DNA of 32,195 bases, taken from assembly GCF_032586235.1 (NCBI RefSeq), contig NZ_JAWHTD010000043.1:1-32195 (forward strand). Direction: 5' to 3'. This DNA comes from Aestuariicoccus sp032586235 (GTDB taxonomy: Bacteria; Pseudomonadota; Alphaproteobacteria; Rhodobacterales; Rhodobacteraceae). The notes below the pieces were generated by a model that saw only the letters and a list, made by a program, of their open reading frames with translations, was not told where the DNA came from and made no database searches. Below, one piece after another: positions 16,372 through 24,642 of the stretch. Both the position numbers and the translations under genes were made by a program. Positions within the stretch are counted from its first letter, which is position 1, and every line of letters starts with the position of its first letter.

Positions 16372-16813
16372 CATCGTGAACGGCCACATCGGCCACCATC
16401 ACCACCACCCGCACGATCACAACCATTCGCATGACGCCGATCACCTGCACAGCCATCTGCCGCCCGAGGACGCAGCGGCAGAGCTTCAGGTCCTGGCGAC
16501 GCAGTTCATCGACGGCTTCGTCCAGGCCGCCGACAAGACCGCCTACCTGCGCCTTGCGGGCGTTCCGCTGGAACGTCCCGGCGCGGGCGGCAAGACCGCG
16601 CTCAAGCTGGTCGACGTGTCGTTGACGACCGAGTGGCAGGTGGGCACCGCCTCGCCCTCCTTCGGCTCGCGCGAGCTTAGCTATCTGCCGTTCCCCGGCG
16701 AGATGGTACGCGAGCGGACGAACATGGCGCTGGTCTATGTCTCGACCGACGAAAAGTCGCTGCTCGATATCCGCGAATTCCTCTCCAACAGAAAAAGGGA
16801 AAACGACCTATGA
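16361..16813 (+). CDS. Histidine-rich protein, candidate nickel chaperone for the hydrolase
   Basis: This 150-residue protein has 14 histidines in its first 32 residues, including five in a row at 12-16, mixed with aspartates. The rest (about 37-150) is a compact domain, with DKTAYLRLAGVPLE and SRELSYLPFPGEM segments, which I do not recognise. His-rich tails of this kind occur in nickel proteins such as HypB, UreE and SlyD, but no GTPase P-loop or HypA zinc site is seen here. The ATG lies 11 bases inside the hydrolase gene, and its stop overlaps the next small gene, so it is tightly tied to the hydrolase. Metal storage or delivery to it is inferred. Confidence 0.7.
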   Translation: MPHDIVNGHIGHHHHHPHDHNHSHDADHLHSHLPPEDAAAELQVLATQFIDGFVQAADKTAYLRLAGVPLERPGAGGKTALKLVDVSLTTEWQVGTASPSFGSRELSYLPFPGEMVRERTNMALVYVSTDEKSLLDIREFLSNRKRENDL

Positions 16814-16974
16814 GATACCCCGTCCTCGCTCTAATGCTGCTGCCGGTCGGCACGCCCGCATTGGCGCACGCGGAAACCGCGCCGCATCTGCATAACGAGC
16901 ATACTGCCCTTTTGTTGGGCGCTTTGGCGGTCGCGGCGGCGGTCGCCCTGGCATTTTTCCGCAAAGGCGTTTGA
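16810..16974 (+). CDS. Small exported or membrane His-containing peptide, 54 residues
   Basis: ATG at 16810 overlaps the stop of the His-rich gene (ATGA). The product starts with a signal-peptide-like segment (MRYPVLALMLLPVG to about ALAHA, residue 21), then a short stretch with four histidines (HAETAPHLHNEH), one transmembrane helix (LLLGALAVAAAVALAFF), and a basic end RKGV. The layout resembles the small His-plus-helix proteins that accompany metal transporters. I do not recognise a family. It is last in the riboswitch operon, where a metal role would fit. Confidence 0.6.
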   Translation: MRYPVLALMLLPVGTPALAHAETAPHLHNEHTALLLGALAVAAAVALAFFRKGV

Positions 16975-17038
16975 CGGCGCTTTTACGCTAAAGTATCGCG
17001 GCCTCGCCAAGGCGCGCCGCGGCAGGCAAGGCTGGCAG

Positions 17039-17060
17039 CCTCGCCCGACGCCGGGCGGGG
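17039..17060 (+). terminator. Strong GC hairpin after the guanidine operon
   Basis: The sequence folds into a nine-pair stem, CCTCGCCCG against CGGGCGGGG with one T-G pair and a four-base loop (ACGC at 17048-17051), 64 bases after the last small gene. A short TTTG follows further on, but there is no real uridine run. It may end the operon. The rest of 16975-17157 shows nothing else convincing. Confidence 0.35.
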
Positions 17061-17157
17061 CGTGCGTTTGTCCTGATGTCGGATACATGGCGCGGTGGCC
17101 GAAAGAATAGCGTTGCGCAGGTGGCCGGGGTCCCGGCAAGGCCACGGGAGAGTTTTC

Positions 17158-18423
17158 ATGTTCCGAACGATTTTGACAATCTGGGCCCTTCTGATCGGCA
17201 TCGTGCTGATCATGCTCGGCAACGGCATGCATTTCACGCTGATCGGCCTGCGCGGCGGGATCGAAGGCTTTTCGTCGGCCGAACTCGCCGTGGTGACCTC
17301 CGGCTACTTCGTGGGCTTCCTTTCGGGCGCCCGGTTCACGCCCTTGCTGATCCGGCGCGTGGGCCATGTGCGCGTCTTCGCGGCGCTGGGCAGTTTCATG
17401 TCGGCGGGCCTGATCGCCTTTACGCTGCTGGCCGAGCCCTGGGCCTGGACCATCCTGCGCATCCTGGTCGGCTTTTGCATGTCGGGCATCTATGTCGCGG
17501 CGGAAAGCTGGCTGAACAACGCCTCGACCAACGAGAACCGGGGCAAGGTCCTGTCGGCCTACATGATCGCCCAGACGCTGGGGATCATCGGGGCGCAGGG
17601 GCTGTTGACGCTGGGCGATGCGGCGACGGCGGGGCTTTTCATCGGGGCGTCGATTCTGGTGTCGGTCTCGTTCGCGCCGATCCTTCTGTCGGCTGCGCCC
17701 GCGCCGGCGGTCGATGTCGCGCGACCGATGTCGCTGCGTAGCCTCTTCGTCAGCTCGCCTCTGGGCACGGTGGGCATCTTTCTGCTGGGCAGCGTCTATG
17801 CCACCCAGTCCGGCATGGGGGCGGTGTTCGGCACGCAGATCGGCATGACCGCCAACGAGATCGCGCTCTTCGTCGCGACGCTCTTCGCCGGCGCCCTGCT
17901 GCTGCAATTCCCGATCGGCTGGCTGTCGGACCAGATGGACCGGCGCAAGCTGATCTTCGGCGCGTCCGTGCTGGGCGGCGTGGCCTGCGCGGCGGGGTGG
18001 GTGCTGGGCGGCGGTCTTTGGGCGCTGCTGGCGGCCGCCTTCTTTGCGGGCGGCGTGACGACGCCGCTTTACGCGCTCTTTCTGGCCTATACCAATGACT
18101 TTCTGTCTGCCGAGGAAATGCCCGCCGCGTCCGGAGGGCTGGTGTTCACCTTCGGGCTGGGGGCCATCGTGGGCCCGCTGATCACCGGTTGGGCCATGCA
18201 ATGGGTTGGGCCGTCCGGCTTTTGGCTGGTGCTGGGGGTGACCTTCGCGGTTCTGGCGCTTTACGCGCTCTACCGCATGACACAGCGGGCCGTCGTTCCG
18301 GTCGGCGAGACCGAAAGCTACCTGAACGTCGTGCCGACCGCCTCGACCGTTGCGGTCGAAGCGGCGGGCACCTGGGCCGCCGAAAACGCCGAAACGGAGG
18401 ACAAGGCCGAGGCTGCTGCCTGA
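17158..18423 (+). CDS. MFS transporter, YcaD-like
   Basis: This 421-residue major facilitator protein has about twelve helices. The segment GFCMSGIYVAAESWLNN near residues 101-117 is characteristic of the YcaD-like branch, and the loop GWLSDQMDRRKLIF near 255-268 matches the MFS loop motif. The start at 17158 was chosen because the first helix begins there and GGGAG lies just upstream; an upstream ATG at 17095 would add 21 basic residues. The substrate is unknown. It follows the guanidine operon after 183 bases and a hairpin, so it is probably a separate unit. Confidence 0.85.
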   Translation: MFRTILTIWALLIGIVLIMLGNGMHFTLIGLRGGIEGFSSAELAVVTSGYFVGFLSGARFTPLLIRRVGHVRVFAALGSFMSAGLIAFTLLAEPWAWTILRILVGFCMSGIYVAAESWLNNASTNENRGKVLSAYMIAQTLGIIGAQGLLTLGDAATAGLFIGASILVSVSFAPILLSAAPAPAVDVARPMSLRSLFVSSPLGTVGIFLLGSVYATQSGMGAVFGTQIGMTANEIALFVATLFAGALLLQFPIGWLSDQMDRRKLIFGASVLGGVACAAGWVLGGGLWALLAAAFFAGGVTTPLYALFLAYTNDFLSAEEMPAASGGLVFTFGLGAIVGPLITGWAMQWVGPSGFWLVLGVTFAVLALYALYRMTQRAVVPVGETESYLNVVPTASTVAVEAAGTWAAENAETEDKAEAAA

Positions 18424-18440
18424 CCCGGCCCGACTGCAAG

Positions 18441-18467
18441 GCCGCGCGCCATTGACACGCGCGCGGC
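18441..18467. terminator. Perfect nine-base-pair hairpin between two plus-strand genes
   Basis: GCCGCGCGC (18441-18449) pairs perfectly with GCGCGCGGC (18459-18467) around a nine-base loop. It lies 18 bases after the MFS stop and before the TPM-domain gene. No T run follows, so termination efficiency is uncertain. Confidence 0.4.
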
Positions 18468-18510
18468 AAAGGCGTCGACTCCGCCCCGGAATGCATGACG
18501 GGGCGGCGGC

Positions 18511-19686
18511 GTGACCAAGTACGATCTGAGAATTGCGGGGATGATCCTGGCGCTTGTCGTGGCGCTGGGCCTCGCGCTGGGGTACGGCGTCGGGCTTTTG
18601 ACCCGTGGCGGGCCTGTCCCGGGGCAGGCGCCCTCTGGCCCGGCGGCCTTCGACCCGGCCGGCGAGGTCGACGGGCGCGGCTATAACGGCACCCCGATCC
18701 CGGGCTATCGCGACGTCTATATCAACGATTACGCCGACCTTCTGGACGATCCCGCAGAGACGCGTATCCGCGACGATCTGATCGAGCTTTACGACCGCAC
18801 CGGGGTCGAGATGACCGTTCTGACCATCGACTCGATGGGCACCTACGGCTTTGACGGCACCATCGAGAGCTTTGCGACCCAGCTTTTCAACACCTGGGGC
18901 ATCGGCAATGCCGACCGCAACGACGGGGTTCTGGTGCTGGTCGCGCGCTACGACCGCCAGATGCGGATCGAGCTGGGCGCGGGCTATGGCCGGGCGCGCG
19001 ACGGCGACATGCAGCGGGTGATCGACAATGCCTTCCTGCCGGCCTTCCGCCGCGACGCCTATCAGGAGGGGATAGAGACGGGCGTCGACGCGACGGTCTT
19101 TGAGATCGCGGGCGTCTATCCCGGCGGCTACGACGACACGACGCTGGAACGCGGCTGGTCGGTGATCTGGCGCGTGCTGGAAGGGTTCGGCAGCTGGCTC
19201 TATGCCCTGGTGGCGCCGCCGCTTGGCTTTGCCGCGTTCTGGCTGCGCCGCTACTTCCGCAACCGCCCGCGCGCTTGCACACAATGCGGCACGATGATGA
19301 TCCGTGCGGGCGAAGAGGCCGATGACGAGCATCTGGACGGCGGCCAGCGGCTGGAGGAATTCCTGAAGTCGGTCGATTACGACGTCTGGCACTGCCCCGG
19401 CTGCGGGCACATGACGATCAACCGCTACAAAGGATGGTTCTCGGGCTTTTCCACCTGCCCCGAATGCGCCTACCGGACGCTCGAGACGACCTCGACGGTG
19501 CTGCAATCGGCGACAAAGACCAGAACCGGCCGCAAGCGCCTCGATTACGATTGCCGGAACTGCGACTATAACGACAGCGAGATCCGAACCATCCCCAAGA
19601 TCTCCGACAGCTCGTCGTCGGGTTCCAGCCGGTCGTCCTTCGGCGGCGGCAGCTCGTCGGGCGGCGGGGCGAGCGGCAGTTGGTAG
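18511..19686 (+). CDS. TPM-domain (YgcG-like) membrane protein with zinc ribbons
   Basis: The 391-residue protein starts with an N-terminal membrane helix (about 10-30), then a TPM domain (about 65-205; VNDYADLLDD-like INDYADLLDD, then DRNDGVLVLVA and RIELGAGYG), as in YgcG and Psb32. A second helix near 225-245 follows. The C-terminal part holds four CxxC pairs (CTQC, CPGC, CPEC, CRNC), which can form two zinc ribbons. The tail is a Ser/Gly-rich GGGSSSGGGASGSW, as in YgcG proteins. GTG at 18511 is the likely start; ATG at 18541 would cut into the first helix. The TPM domain has acid phosphatase activity in some plant relatives; here the role is unknown. Confidence 0.8.
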   Translation: MTKYDLRIAGMILALVVALGLALGYGVGLLTRGGPVPGQAPSGPAAFDPAGEVDGRGYNGTPIPGYRDVYINDYADLLDDPAETRIRDDLIELYDRTGVEMTVLTIDSMGTYGFDGTIESFATQLFNTWGIGNADRNDGVLVLVARYDRQMRIELGAGYGRARDGDMQRVIDNAFLPAFRRDAYQEGIETGVDATVFEIAGVYPGGYDDTTLERGWSVIWRVLEGFGSWLYALVAPPLGFAAFWLRRYFRNRPRACTQCGTMMIRAGEEADDEHLDGGQRLEEFLKSVDYDVWHCPGCGHMTINRYKGWFSGFSTCPECAYRTLETTSTVLQSATKTRTGRKRLDYDCRNCDYNDSEIRTIPKISDSSSSGSSRSSFGGGSSSGGGASGSW

Positions 19687-19687
19687 C

Positions 19688-19766
19688 GGCAAGGCCCGCG
19701 CCTTGGAATGAACGGCAGGCCGCCTTTCGATCATGATCCCCAGACCAACAGGCTAGAGGCCTTGCC
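19688..19766. terminator. Inverted repeats between convergent genes
   Basis: Two overlapping foldings are seen. A short hairpin CAAGGC-CCGC-GCCTTG spans 19690-19705, just after the TPM gene stop. A longer pairing joins GGCAAGGCC (19688-19696) to GGCCTTGCC (19758-19766). Either could act as a shared terminator for the convergent genes. No T run is present. Confidence 0.35.
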
Positions 19767-19772
19767 TTGCTG

Positions 19773-20248
19773 TCAGGCGGGTTCCGCATCGACCCTGAGG
19801 CCGCCAAAGCCGTCGTCCGCGGACCTGATCCTGTCGATCTTCGCAATGAGACGCGCGCGCTGGTCCGGCGTGGCGATCTCCATAAAGACCCGCATGATCG
19901 GGGGGTCCCAATAGCGGAACAGGACTTCTTTCTTGCCGTCCGGCAGTTGCGCCAGGTTGAACCGCCGCAGCGATTGACGCAGCGCCGCGATGTCGGCGCG
20001 GGAATTGACGTAATAGCCCCATGGCACGCCCGGTTCCAATTCCTCAAGGGTCTGCGCAACGTCGGGCGCCTCGGCCAGATGCACCAGCCAGGGCCGACCT
20101 CGTGCAGGGCGCGGGGGTATTTGTGGGCGAACAGAGGCTCTGCGACCGGCGGCGTCATCACGACGATCCGCGATCTCAGGCTTTCGGCGACGGCAAGGTC
20201 GATCACCGCGTAGTGGTCGGCGCCGGGTCTGCCGTTCTCCGCGCTCAT
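19773..20248 (-). pseudogene. DUF4123 (type VI secretion adaptor-like) gene with a frameshift
   Basis: Read in two frames, this gives a 158-residue DUF4123 protein. The first part begins MSAENGRPGADHYAVIDLAV and runs to RALHEVG; the second runs from PWLVHLAEAPDV to LRVDAEPA and has the family features WGYYVNSRADIAALRQSL, LPDGKKEVLFRYWDPPIM and ATPDQ. One missing C in the run GGCCC near 20093-20099 breaks the frame; the span of 476 bases is one short of a multiple of three. DUF4123 proteins load effectors onto VgrG spikes, but no VgrG or effector lies here. It may be a decayed gene or a sequencing error. Its ATG overlaps the preceding gene's stop. Confidence 0.75.
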
Positions 20249-20720
20249 TCCGCCGCCTCCTGCCTGGCGCGTTCGCATTGCTCGCAGAACGGCGTGCCGT
20301 TCCGCGCGGCCTCCAGCAGCGCCGCGACCTGCTGTGCGACATCGACAGCGGGGGGCGGGGCGCGGACCGGCGGCCGGGCTGCCGTCCGGGGTCGCGGACG
20401 ATGCCGACCGTCGTCGTCTTGGCCCTTGCCCGCAGGGTCGGCTTCAGCAGCCGCAGCGTGCCGCTCACCAACCCCCGCGAGAGCACGTCCAGCAGCGCGC
20501 GGTCCCAATACCCGCGGTCCGTCACGCTCGTCGAGAACCGCGCGGCCATCGCGTCGCGGTCGTGGCGCAGGCCGTAGAGAAAGTTCAGCGCGTCGTCGCG
20601 GCTGACATCCGCAAGCTGATCGTCGGTCAGGATCAGCGACGGGCGCAAGCGGTTCAGCGGAATTTCCAGCGATTCATCGTTTCTGGCTGCGTTCGGTTGT
20701 CGCAATCGCCTTTGTGCCAA
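20245..20720 (-). pseudogene. Unknown gene with a frameshift, paired with the DUF4123 gene
   Basis: The first part (in frame from a TTG at 20720) contains LEIPLNRLRPSLILTDDQLA, DDALNFLYGLRHDRDAMAAR and DRALLDVLSRGLVSGTLRLL, which look like real protein. After about TVGIVRDP the coding sense moves to another frame giving AVDVAQQVAALLEAARNG and TPFCEQCERARQEAAE before the stop. The switch, somewhere in 20345-20410, again needs one extra base. I do not recognise a family; the C-terminal CxxC and coupling to a DUF4123 gene suggest a type VI secretion tail accessory. The true start may be different. Confidence 0.5.
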
Positions 20721-20791
20721 TGATACAACGCATGCCGAAAATTGCGCCCGAAAAAAGCTTGACGGTTCAGTTGGATGGAAGGTCGTAGCCG

Positions 20792-21757
20792 CTAGCGCCC
20801 GGCCGAGGCGTCTCGCGGTGCGGCGGCGCGGCTGAGACGGTCGTTGATCGCCACGCCCAGCCCCACATGCGGAACGGGCGACACGGCGATCACGGGCGCG
20901 CCGGAGGCATCGAGCCTGTGCAGGTATTCAAAGAGATTGGCCGCCGCCTCGACCAGATCGCCCTCGGGCGACAGGTTCAGGTCGCACTCCACATCGCCAA
21001 AGCCCAGCCGGGCCTCGCCCTCGCGCCACTCGGTCGCGTTCAGGCGCACCCGCGCGTTCGGGGCGTAGTGGCTGGTCAGCTGGCCGGGGGCCGAGATCGC
21101 CTCGGTGTCGCGCCGTTCGGCGACCGGCACGCCCAGCACCTTGGACAATGCGCCGATGCCGATGCTGCCGGGGCGCAGCAGGGTGGGTTTGCCCACGAGG
21201 CCGAGGATCGTCGATTCCAGCCCGACCGCGCAGGGCCCGTCGTCTAGCACGGCGGCGATTCGCCCGTCGAGCCCGGCCAGAACGTGCTCGGCCCGCGTCG
21301 GGCTGATCTGGCCCGACCGGTTGGCCGAGGGCGCCGCGACCGGCCCGCCAAAGGCCCTGAGCAACGCGCGCGCGGCGGGCTGCGCCGGCATCCGCACCGC
21401 CAGACTGTCCAGACCGGCCGTCACCAGCCGCGACACCGGCGCGCCCTCGCGCAGCGGCAGCACCATGGTCAGCGGCCCGGGCCAGAAGGCGCGGGCCAGC
21501 ATTTCGGCCCGGTCCGACCAGTGAACGAGCGCGCGCACGGCCTCCAGCTCGGCCAGATGAACGATCAGGGGATTGAAACTGGGCCGGCCCTTGGCCTCGT
21601 AGACCGCCGCGACCGCGCGGTCGTTGGCCGCATCGGCGCCCAGCCCATAGACGGTCTCGGTGGGCAGCGCCACAAGCTGGCCCTCGCGCAGCAGCCGCGC
21701 GGCGGTGGCGATGCCGGTCTCATCTGCGGACAGGCGAAGGGTTGTGATCTTGGCCAT
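20792..21757 (-). CDS. L-threonylcarbamoyladenylate synthase, Sua5/YrdC family
   Basis: The 321-residue protein has the YrdC domain (about 5-205), with LPTETVYGLGADA, KGRPSFNPLIVHL and APSANRSGQISPT, and then a Sua5 C-terminal domain beginning about 230 after a linker with APGQLTSHYAPNA. It makes threonylcarbamoyl-AMP for the t6A modification of tRNAs that read ANN codons. The start at 21757 begins MAKITTLRLSADE, which fits the family; an upstream extension to 21859 is not conserved-looking. It diverges from the acyl-CoA dehydrogenase gene. Confidence 0.93.
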   Translation of the reverse strand: MAKITTLRLSADETGIATAARLLREGQLVALPTETVYGLGADAANDRAVAAVYEAKGRPSFNPLIVHLAELEAVRALVHWSDRAEMLARAFWPGPLTMVLPLREGAPVSRLVTAGLDSLAVRMPAQPAARALLRAFGGPVAAPSANRSGQISPTRAEHVLAGLDGRIAAVLDDGPCAVGLESTILGLVGKPTLLRPGSIGIGALSKVLGVPVAERRDTEAISAPGQLTSHYAPNARVRLNATEWREGEARLGFGDVECDLNLSPEGDLVEAAANLFEYLHRLDASGAPVIAVSPVPHVGLGVAINDRLSRAAAPRDASAGR

Positions 21758-21873
21758 GTTTCCCGTGACGCGGCGTTTCAGTTGAAGGCGGGGCGGGGTC
21801 GGGTAGGGTGCCGGTTCAAAGATGGGGTCTTCCCTAGCGAAGCCATCCGACATTGCCAACCCGGGAGAGAGCC

Positions 21874-23574
21874 ATGCCCTACCGCGCCCCCGTTGCCGAT
21901 TACCAGTTCCTGTTCGATCACATCGTCGGATTTTCCGAAGTCCAGTCCACCGACACCTATGCCGAGGCGACGTCCGACACCGTCGCCGCCATCCTGACCG
22001 AGGCCGGCAAGATGTGCGAAGAGGTGCTGGCCCCGCTCAACCGCAGCGGCGATCTGCACCCGGCGGTGCTGGAGAACGGCGTCGTGCGCACTTCGCCCGG
22101 ATTTGCCGAGGGCTACAAGGCGATTGCCGAGGGCGGCTGGGTCGCCATCGCCGCCGATCCCGAACACGGCGGCATGGGCCTGCCGATGACCGTCACCACG
22201 GCGGTGAACGAGATGATGAGCGCCGCCTGCCTGTCGCTGCAGCTTAACCCGCTGATGACGCAGGGCCAGATCGAGGCGCTGGAACACCACGCCAGCCCCG
22301 ATTTGCAGGCGATCTACCTGCCCAAGCTGATCAGCGGCGAATGGTCCGGCACCATGAACCTGACCGAACCGCAGGCCGGTTCGGACGTGGGCGCGCTGGC
22401 GACGAAGGCCGAGCCCAACGGCGACGGCACCTACGCGATCACCGGGCAGAAGATCTATATCTCGTGGGGCGACAACGACTTTACCGAAAACGTCTGCCAT
22501 CTGGTTCTGGCGCGGCTGCCCGGCGCGGTTCCGGGCACCAAGGGGATCAGCCTCTTTCTGGTGCCCAAGCGCCTGCCTGATGACAACGGCGAGGCTGGGG
22601 TCGCGAACAACCTCAAGGTTGTCAGCCTCGAGCACAAGATGGGCCTGCACGGCAGCCCCACCGCCGTCATGCAATACGACGGCGCGACCGGCTGGCTGGT
22701 GGGCAAGGAGCACGACGGCATGCGCGCCATGTTCACCATGATGAACAACGCCCGTCTTGGTGTCGGCGGTCAGGGTATCGGCGCGGCCGAGGGGGCCTAT
22801 CAGCACGCGCTGGCCTATGCGACGGACCGCAAGCAGGGCCGGTCCGATACCGGCAACATCCTGGGTCACGCCGATGTGCGGCGGATGCTGGCGACAATGA
22901 AGGCCGATATCTTCGCCGCCCGCGCCATCGCCTTGGCCAATGCCGTCGCCATCGACATGGCGCGCGCCACCGGCGATGCCGACTGGACCGCCCGCGCCGC
23001 GCTGCTGACGCCGATCACCAAGAGCTTCGGCACCGAAACCGGCATCCGCGTGGCCAGCGAAGGCGTGCAGGTGCACGGCGGCATGGGCTTCATCGAAGAG
23101 ACCGGTGCGGCCCAATATGCCCGCGACGTCCGGGTGACGGCGATCTACGAGGGCACCAACGGCATTCAGGCCATGGACCTCGTGGGCCGCAAGTTGATGG
23201 ACGGCGGCGAGGCCGCGGCGCGGCTTCTGGACGAGATCGAGGCCCATGCCGAAACCGCCCGCGCGACGCTGCCCGACCTTGCCGAACCGGTCTGGCAGGC
23301 CAGCGAATCGCTGCGCGAGGTCACCGAGTGGCTGGTGTCGCAGGACATGGCCGACCGCTTTGCCGGGGCCGATGCCTATCTGCGGGCCTTTGCACGTGTG
23401 TTGGGTGCGCATTTCCACCTGCGCGCGGCGATGGCCGCGCCCGACAGCGCCCGCGCCCGGCTGGCCCGGTTCTACATCACCCGCCTGCTGCCCGAACATC
23501 AGGGCCATCTGGCCCATGCCCGCGCCGGGCAGGCCGATCTGATGGCGATCTCGCCCGACGATCTGGCCGCGTGA
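21874..23574 (+). CDS. Acyl-CoA dehydrogenase, long form with extra C-terminal domain (DmdC-like)
   Basis: This 566-residue flavoprotein has the usual acyl-CoA dehydrogenase order: N-terminal helices, a middle beta domain with MNLTEPQAGSDVGAL near 163-177, and a C-terminal helical domain with GFIEETGAAQYARDVRV and the catalytic glutamate in YEGTNGIQAMDL (about 425-436). The length and the MPYRAPVAD start fit the branch that includes methylmercaptopropionyl-CoA dehydrogenase DmdC of marine Roseobacters, but other long-form enzymes are alike. ATG at 21874 follows CGGGAGAGA. Its stop overlaps the start of the hydrolase gene. Confidence 0.88.
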   Translation: MPYRAPVADYQFLFDHIVGFSEVQSTDTYAEATSDTVAAILTEAGKMCEEVLAPLNRSGDLHPAVLENGVVRTSPGFAEGYKAIAEGGWVAIAADPEHGGMGLPMTVTTAVNEMMSAACLSLQLNPLMTQGQIEALEHHASPDLQAIYLPKLISGEWSGTMNLTEPQAGSDVGALATKAEPNGDGTYAITGQKIYISWGDNDFTENVCHLVLARLPGAVPGTKGISLFLVPKRLPDDNGEAGVANNLKVVSLEHKMGLHGSPTAVMQYDGATGWLVGKEHDGMRAMFTMMNNARLGVGGQGIGAAEGAYQHALAYATDRKQGRSDTGNILGHADVRRMLATMKADIFAARAIALANAVAIDMARATGDADWTARAALLTPITKSFGTETGIRVASEGVQVHGGMGFIEETGAAQYARDVRVTAIYEGTNGIQAMDLVGRKLMDGGEAAARLLDEIEAHAETARATLPDLAEPVWQASESLREVTEWLVSQDMADRFAGADAYLRAFARVLGAHFHLRAAMAAPDSARARLARFYITRLLPEHQGHLAHARAGQADLMAISPDDLAA

Positions 23575-24620
23575 TGGACGGCGGCAGCACGGCAATCCGC
23601 TATCCCTGGGCCGAACCGCCAGAGCATGGCGCTGCCACCGAGGTGGCCGAGGGCGTGCTCTGGCTGCGGCTTCCGCTGCCGATGAAGCTCGACCATGTGA
23701 ATGTTTACGCGCTTGACGACGGGGCGGGCTGGACGCTGGTCGACACCGGCTTCGACACCCGCAAAACCCGCGCGATCTGGGAGACGCTGCTTCAGGGGCC
23801 GCTGGCGGGCAAGCCGGTGACGCGGGTGATCGTCACGCATCACCACCCCGACCATGTGGGTCTGGCGGGCTGGTTTCAGGAACGCGGCGCGGAACTGGTG
23901 ACCACGCGCACCGCCTGGCTGATGGCGCGGATGCTGCGGTTGGATGCGCAAGAGGTGCCCTCGCCCGAGACGCTGACCTTTTGGCGGCGCTGCGGCATGG
24001 ACCCGGCGATTCTGGAAAAACGCGCGGGCGAGCGGCCGTTCAACTTTGCCGATTGCGTGGCGCCCATGCCGCTGGGCTACAAGCGGATCGCTCAGGGCGA
24101 CACGATCGCCGCAGGCGGGCGGACCTGGGACATCCATATCGGCAACGGCCACGCGCCGGAACACGCGACCTTCTGGAGCCGCGACGACAACCTGGTGCTG
24201 GCGGGAGACCAGATCCTGCCGTCGATCAGTTCGAACATCGGGGTCTACGCCACCGAGCCCGAGGCCGACCCGGTCGCCGACTGGCTGGAAGCCTGCGAGC
24301 GTCTCTCGACGCTCGCCCGGGCCGATCACCTGGTGCTGGGCGGGCACAAGCTGCCCTTCACCGGGCTGCCGCTGCGGATGCGCCAGCTGATCGACAATCA
24401 CCACGGCGCGCTAGACCGGCTGCACCGGCATCTGGCGGCGCCGCAGACGGCGGGCGAATGCTTTGCGCCGCTCTTCAAGCGGCGCATCGGCGAGGGGGAA
24501 TACGGCCTCGCGCTGGTCGAGGCGATGGCCCATTGCCTGCACCTCTGGCACGAAGGGCGCGCCACCCGGCAGGTCCGGGACGACGGTGCGTGGCTCTGGC
24601 ACACGCAGTCCCGGGCTTGA
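23574..24620 (+). CDS. Metallo-beta-lactamase-fold hydrolase
   Basis: The 348-residue protein carries the MBL signature THHHPDHVG (metal residues at about 89-94), then NGHAPEH and LAGDQIL further on, for two zinc ions. It lacks a signal peptide. ATG at 23574 overlaps the stop of the acyl-CoA dehydrogenase (TGATG), so the pair is coupled, and hydrolysis of a thioester or lactone formed in that pathway is a reasonable guess. The family covers glyoxalase II, lactonases and others; the substrate is not known. Confidence 0.85.
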   Translation: MDGGSTAIRYPWAEPPEHGAATEVAEGVLWLRLPLPMKLDHVNVYALDDGAGWTLVDTGFDTRKTRAIWETLLQGPLAGKPVTRVIVTHHHPDHVGLAGWFQERGAELVTTRTAWLMARMLRLDAQEVPSPETLTFWRRCGMDPAILEKRAGERPFNFADCVAPMPLGYKRIAQGDTIAAGGRTWDIHIGNGHAPEHATFWSRDDNLVLAGDQILPSISSNIGVYATEPEADPVADWLEACERLSTLARADHLVLGGHKLPFTGLPLRMRQLIDNHHGALDRLHRHLAAPQTAGECFAPLFKRRIGEGEYGLALVEAMAHCLHLWHEGRATRQVRDDGAWLWHTQSRA

Positions 24621-24642
24621 TCCGGGGCAGCTTTTCTCAAAC

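Noticed and set aside
18452..18457. TTGACA as a -35 promoter box
   Set aside because: It lies inside the hairpin loop before the TPM-domain gene, and no acceptable -10 box is found about 17 bases on.
16831..19734. A 967-codon open frame on the minus strand
   Set aside because: It is opposite the MFS and TPM-domain genes and has only low-complexity basic sequence. It is a composition effect.
21778..23595. A 605-codon minus-strand frame
   Set aside because: It is opposite the acyl-CoA dehydrogenase, which has all family motifs. The product is low-complexity.
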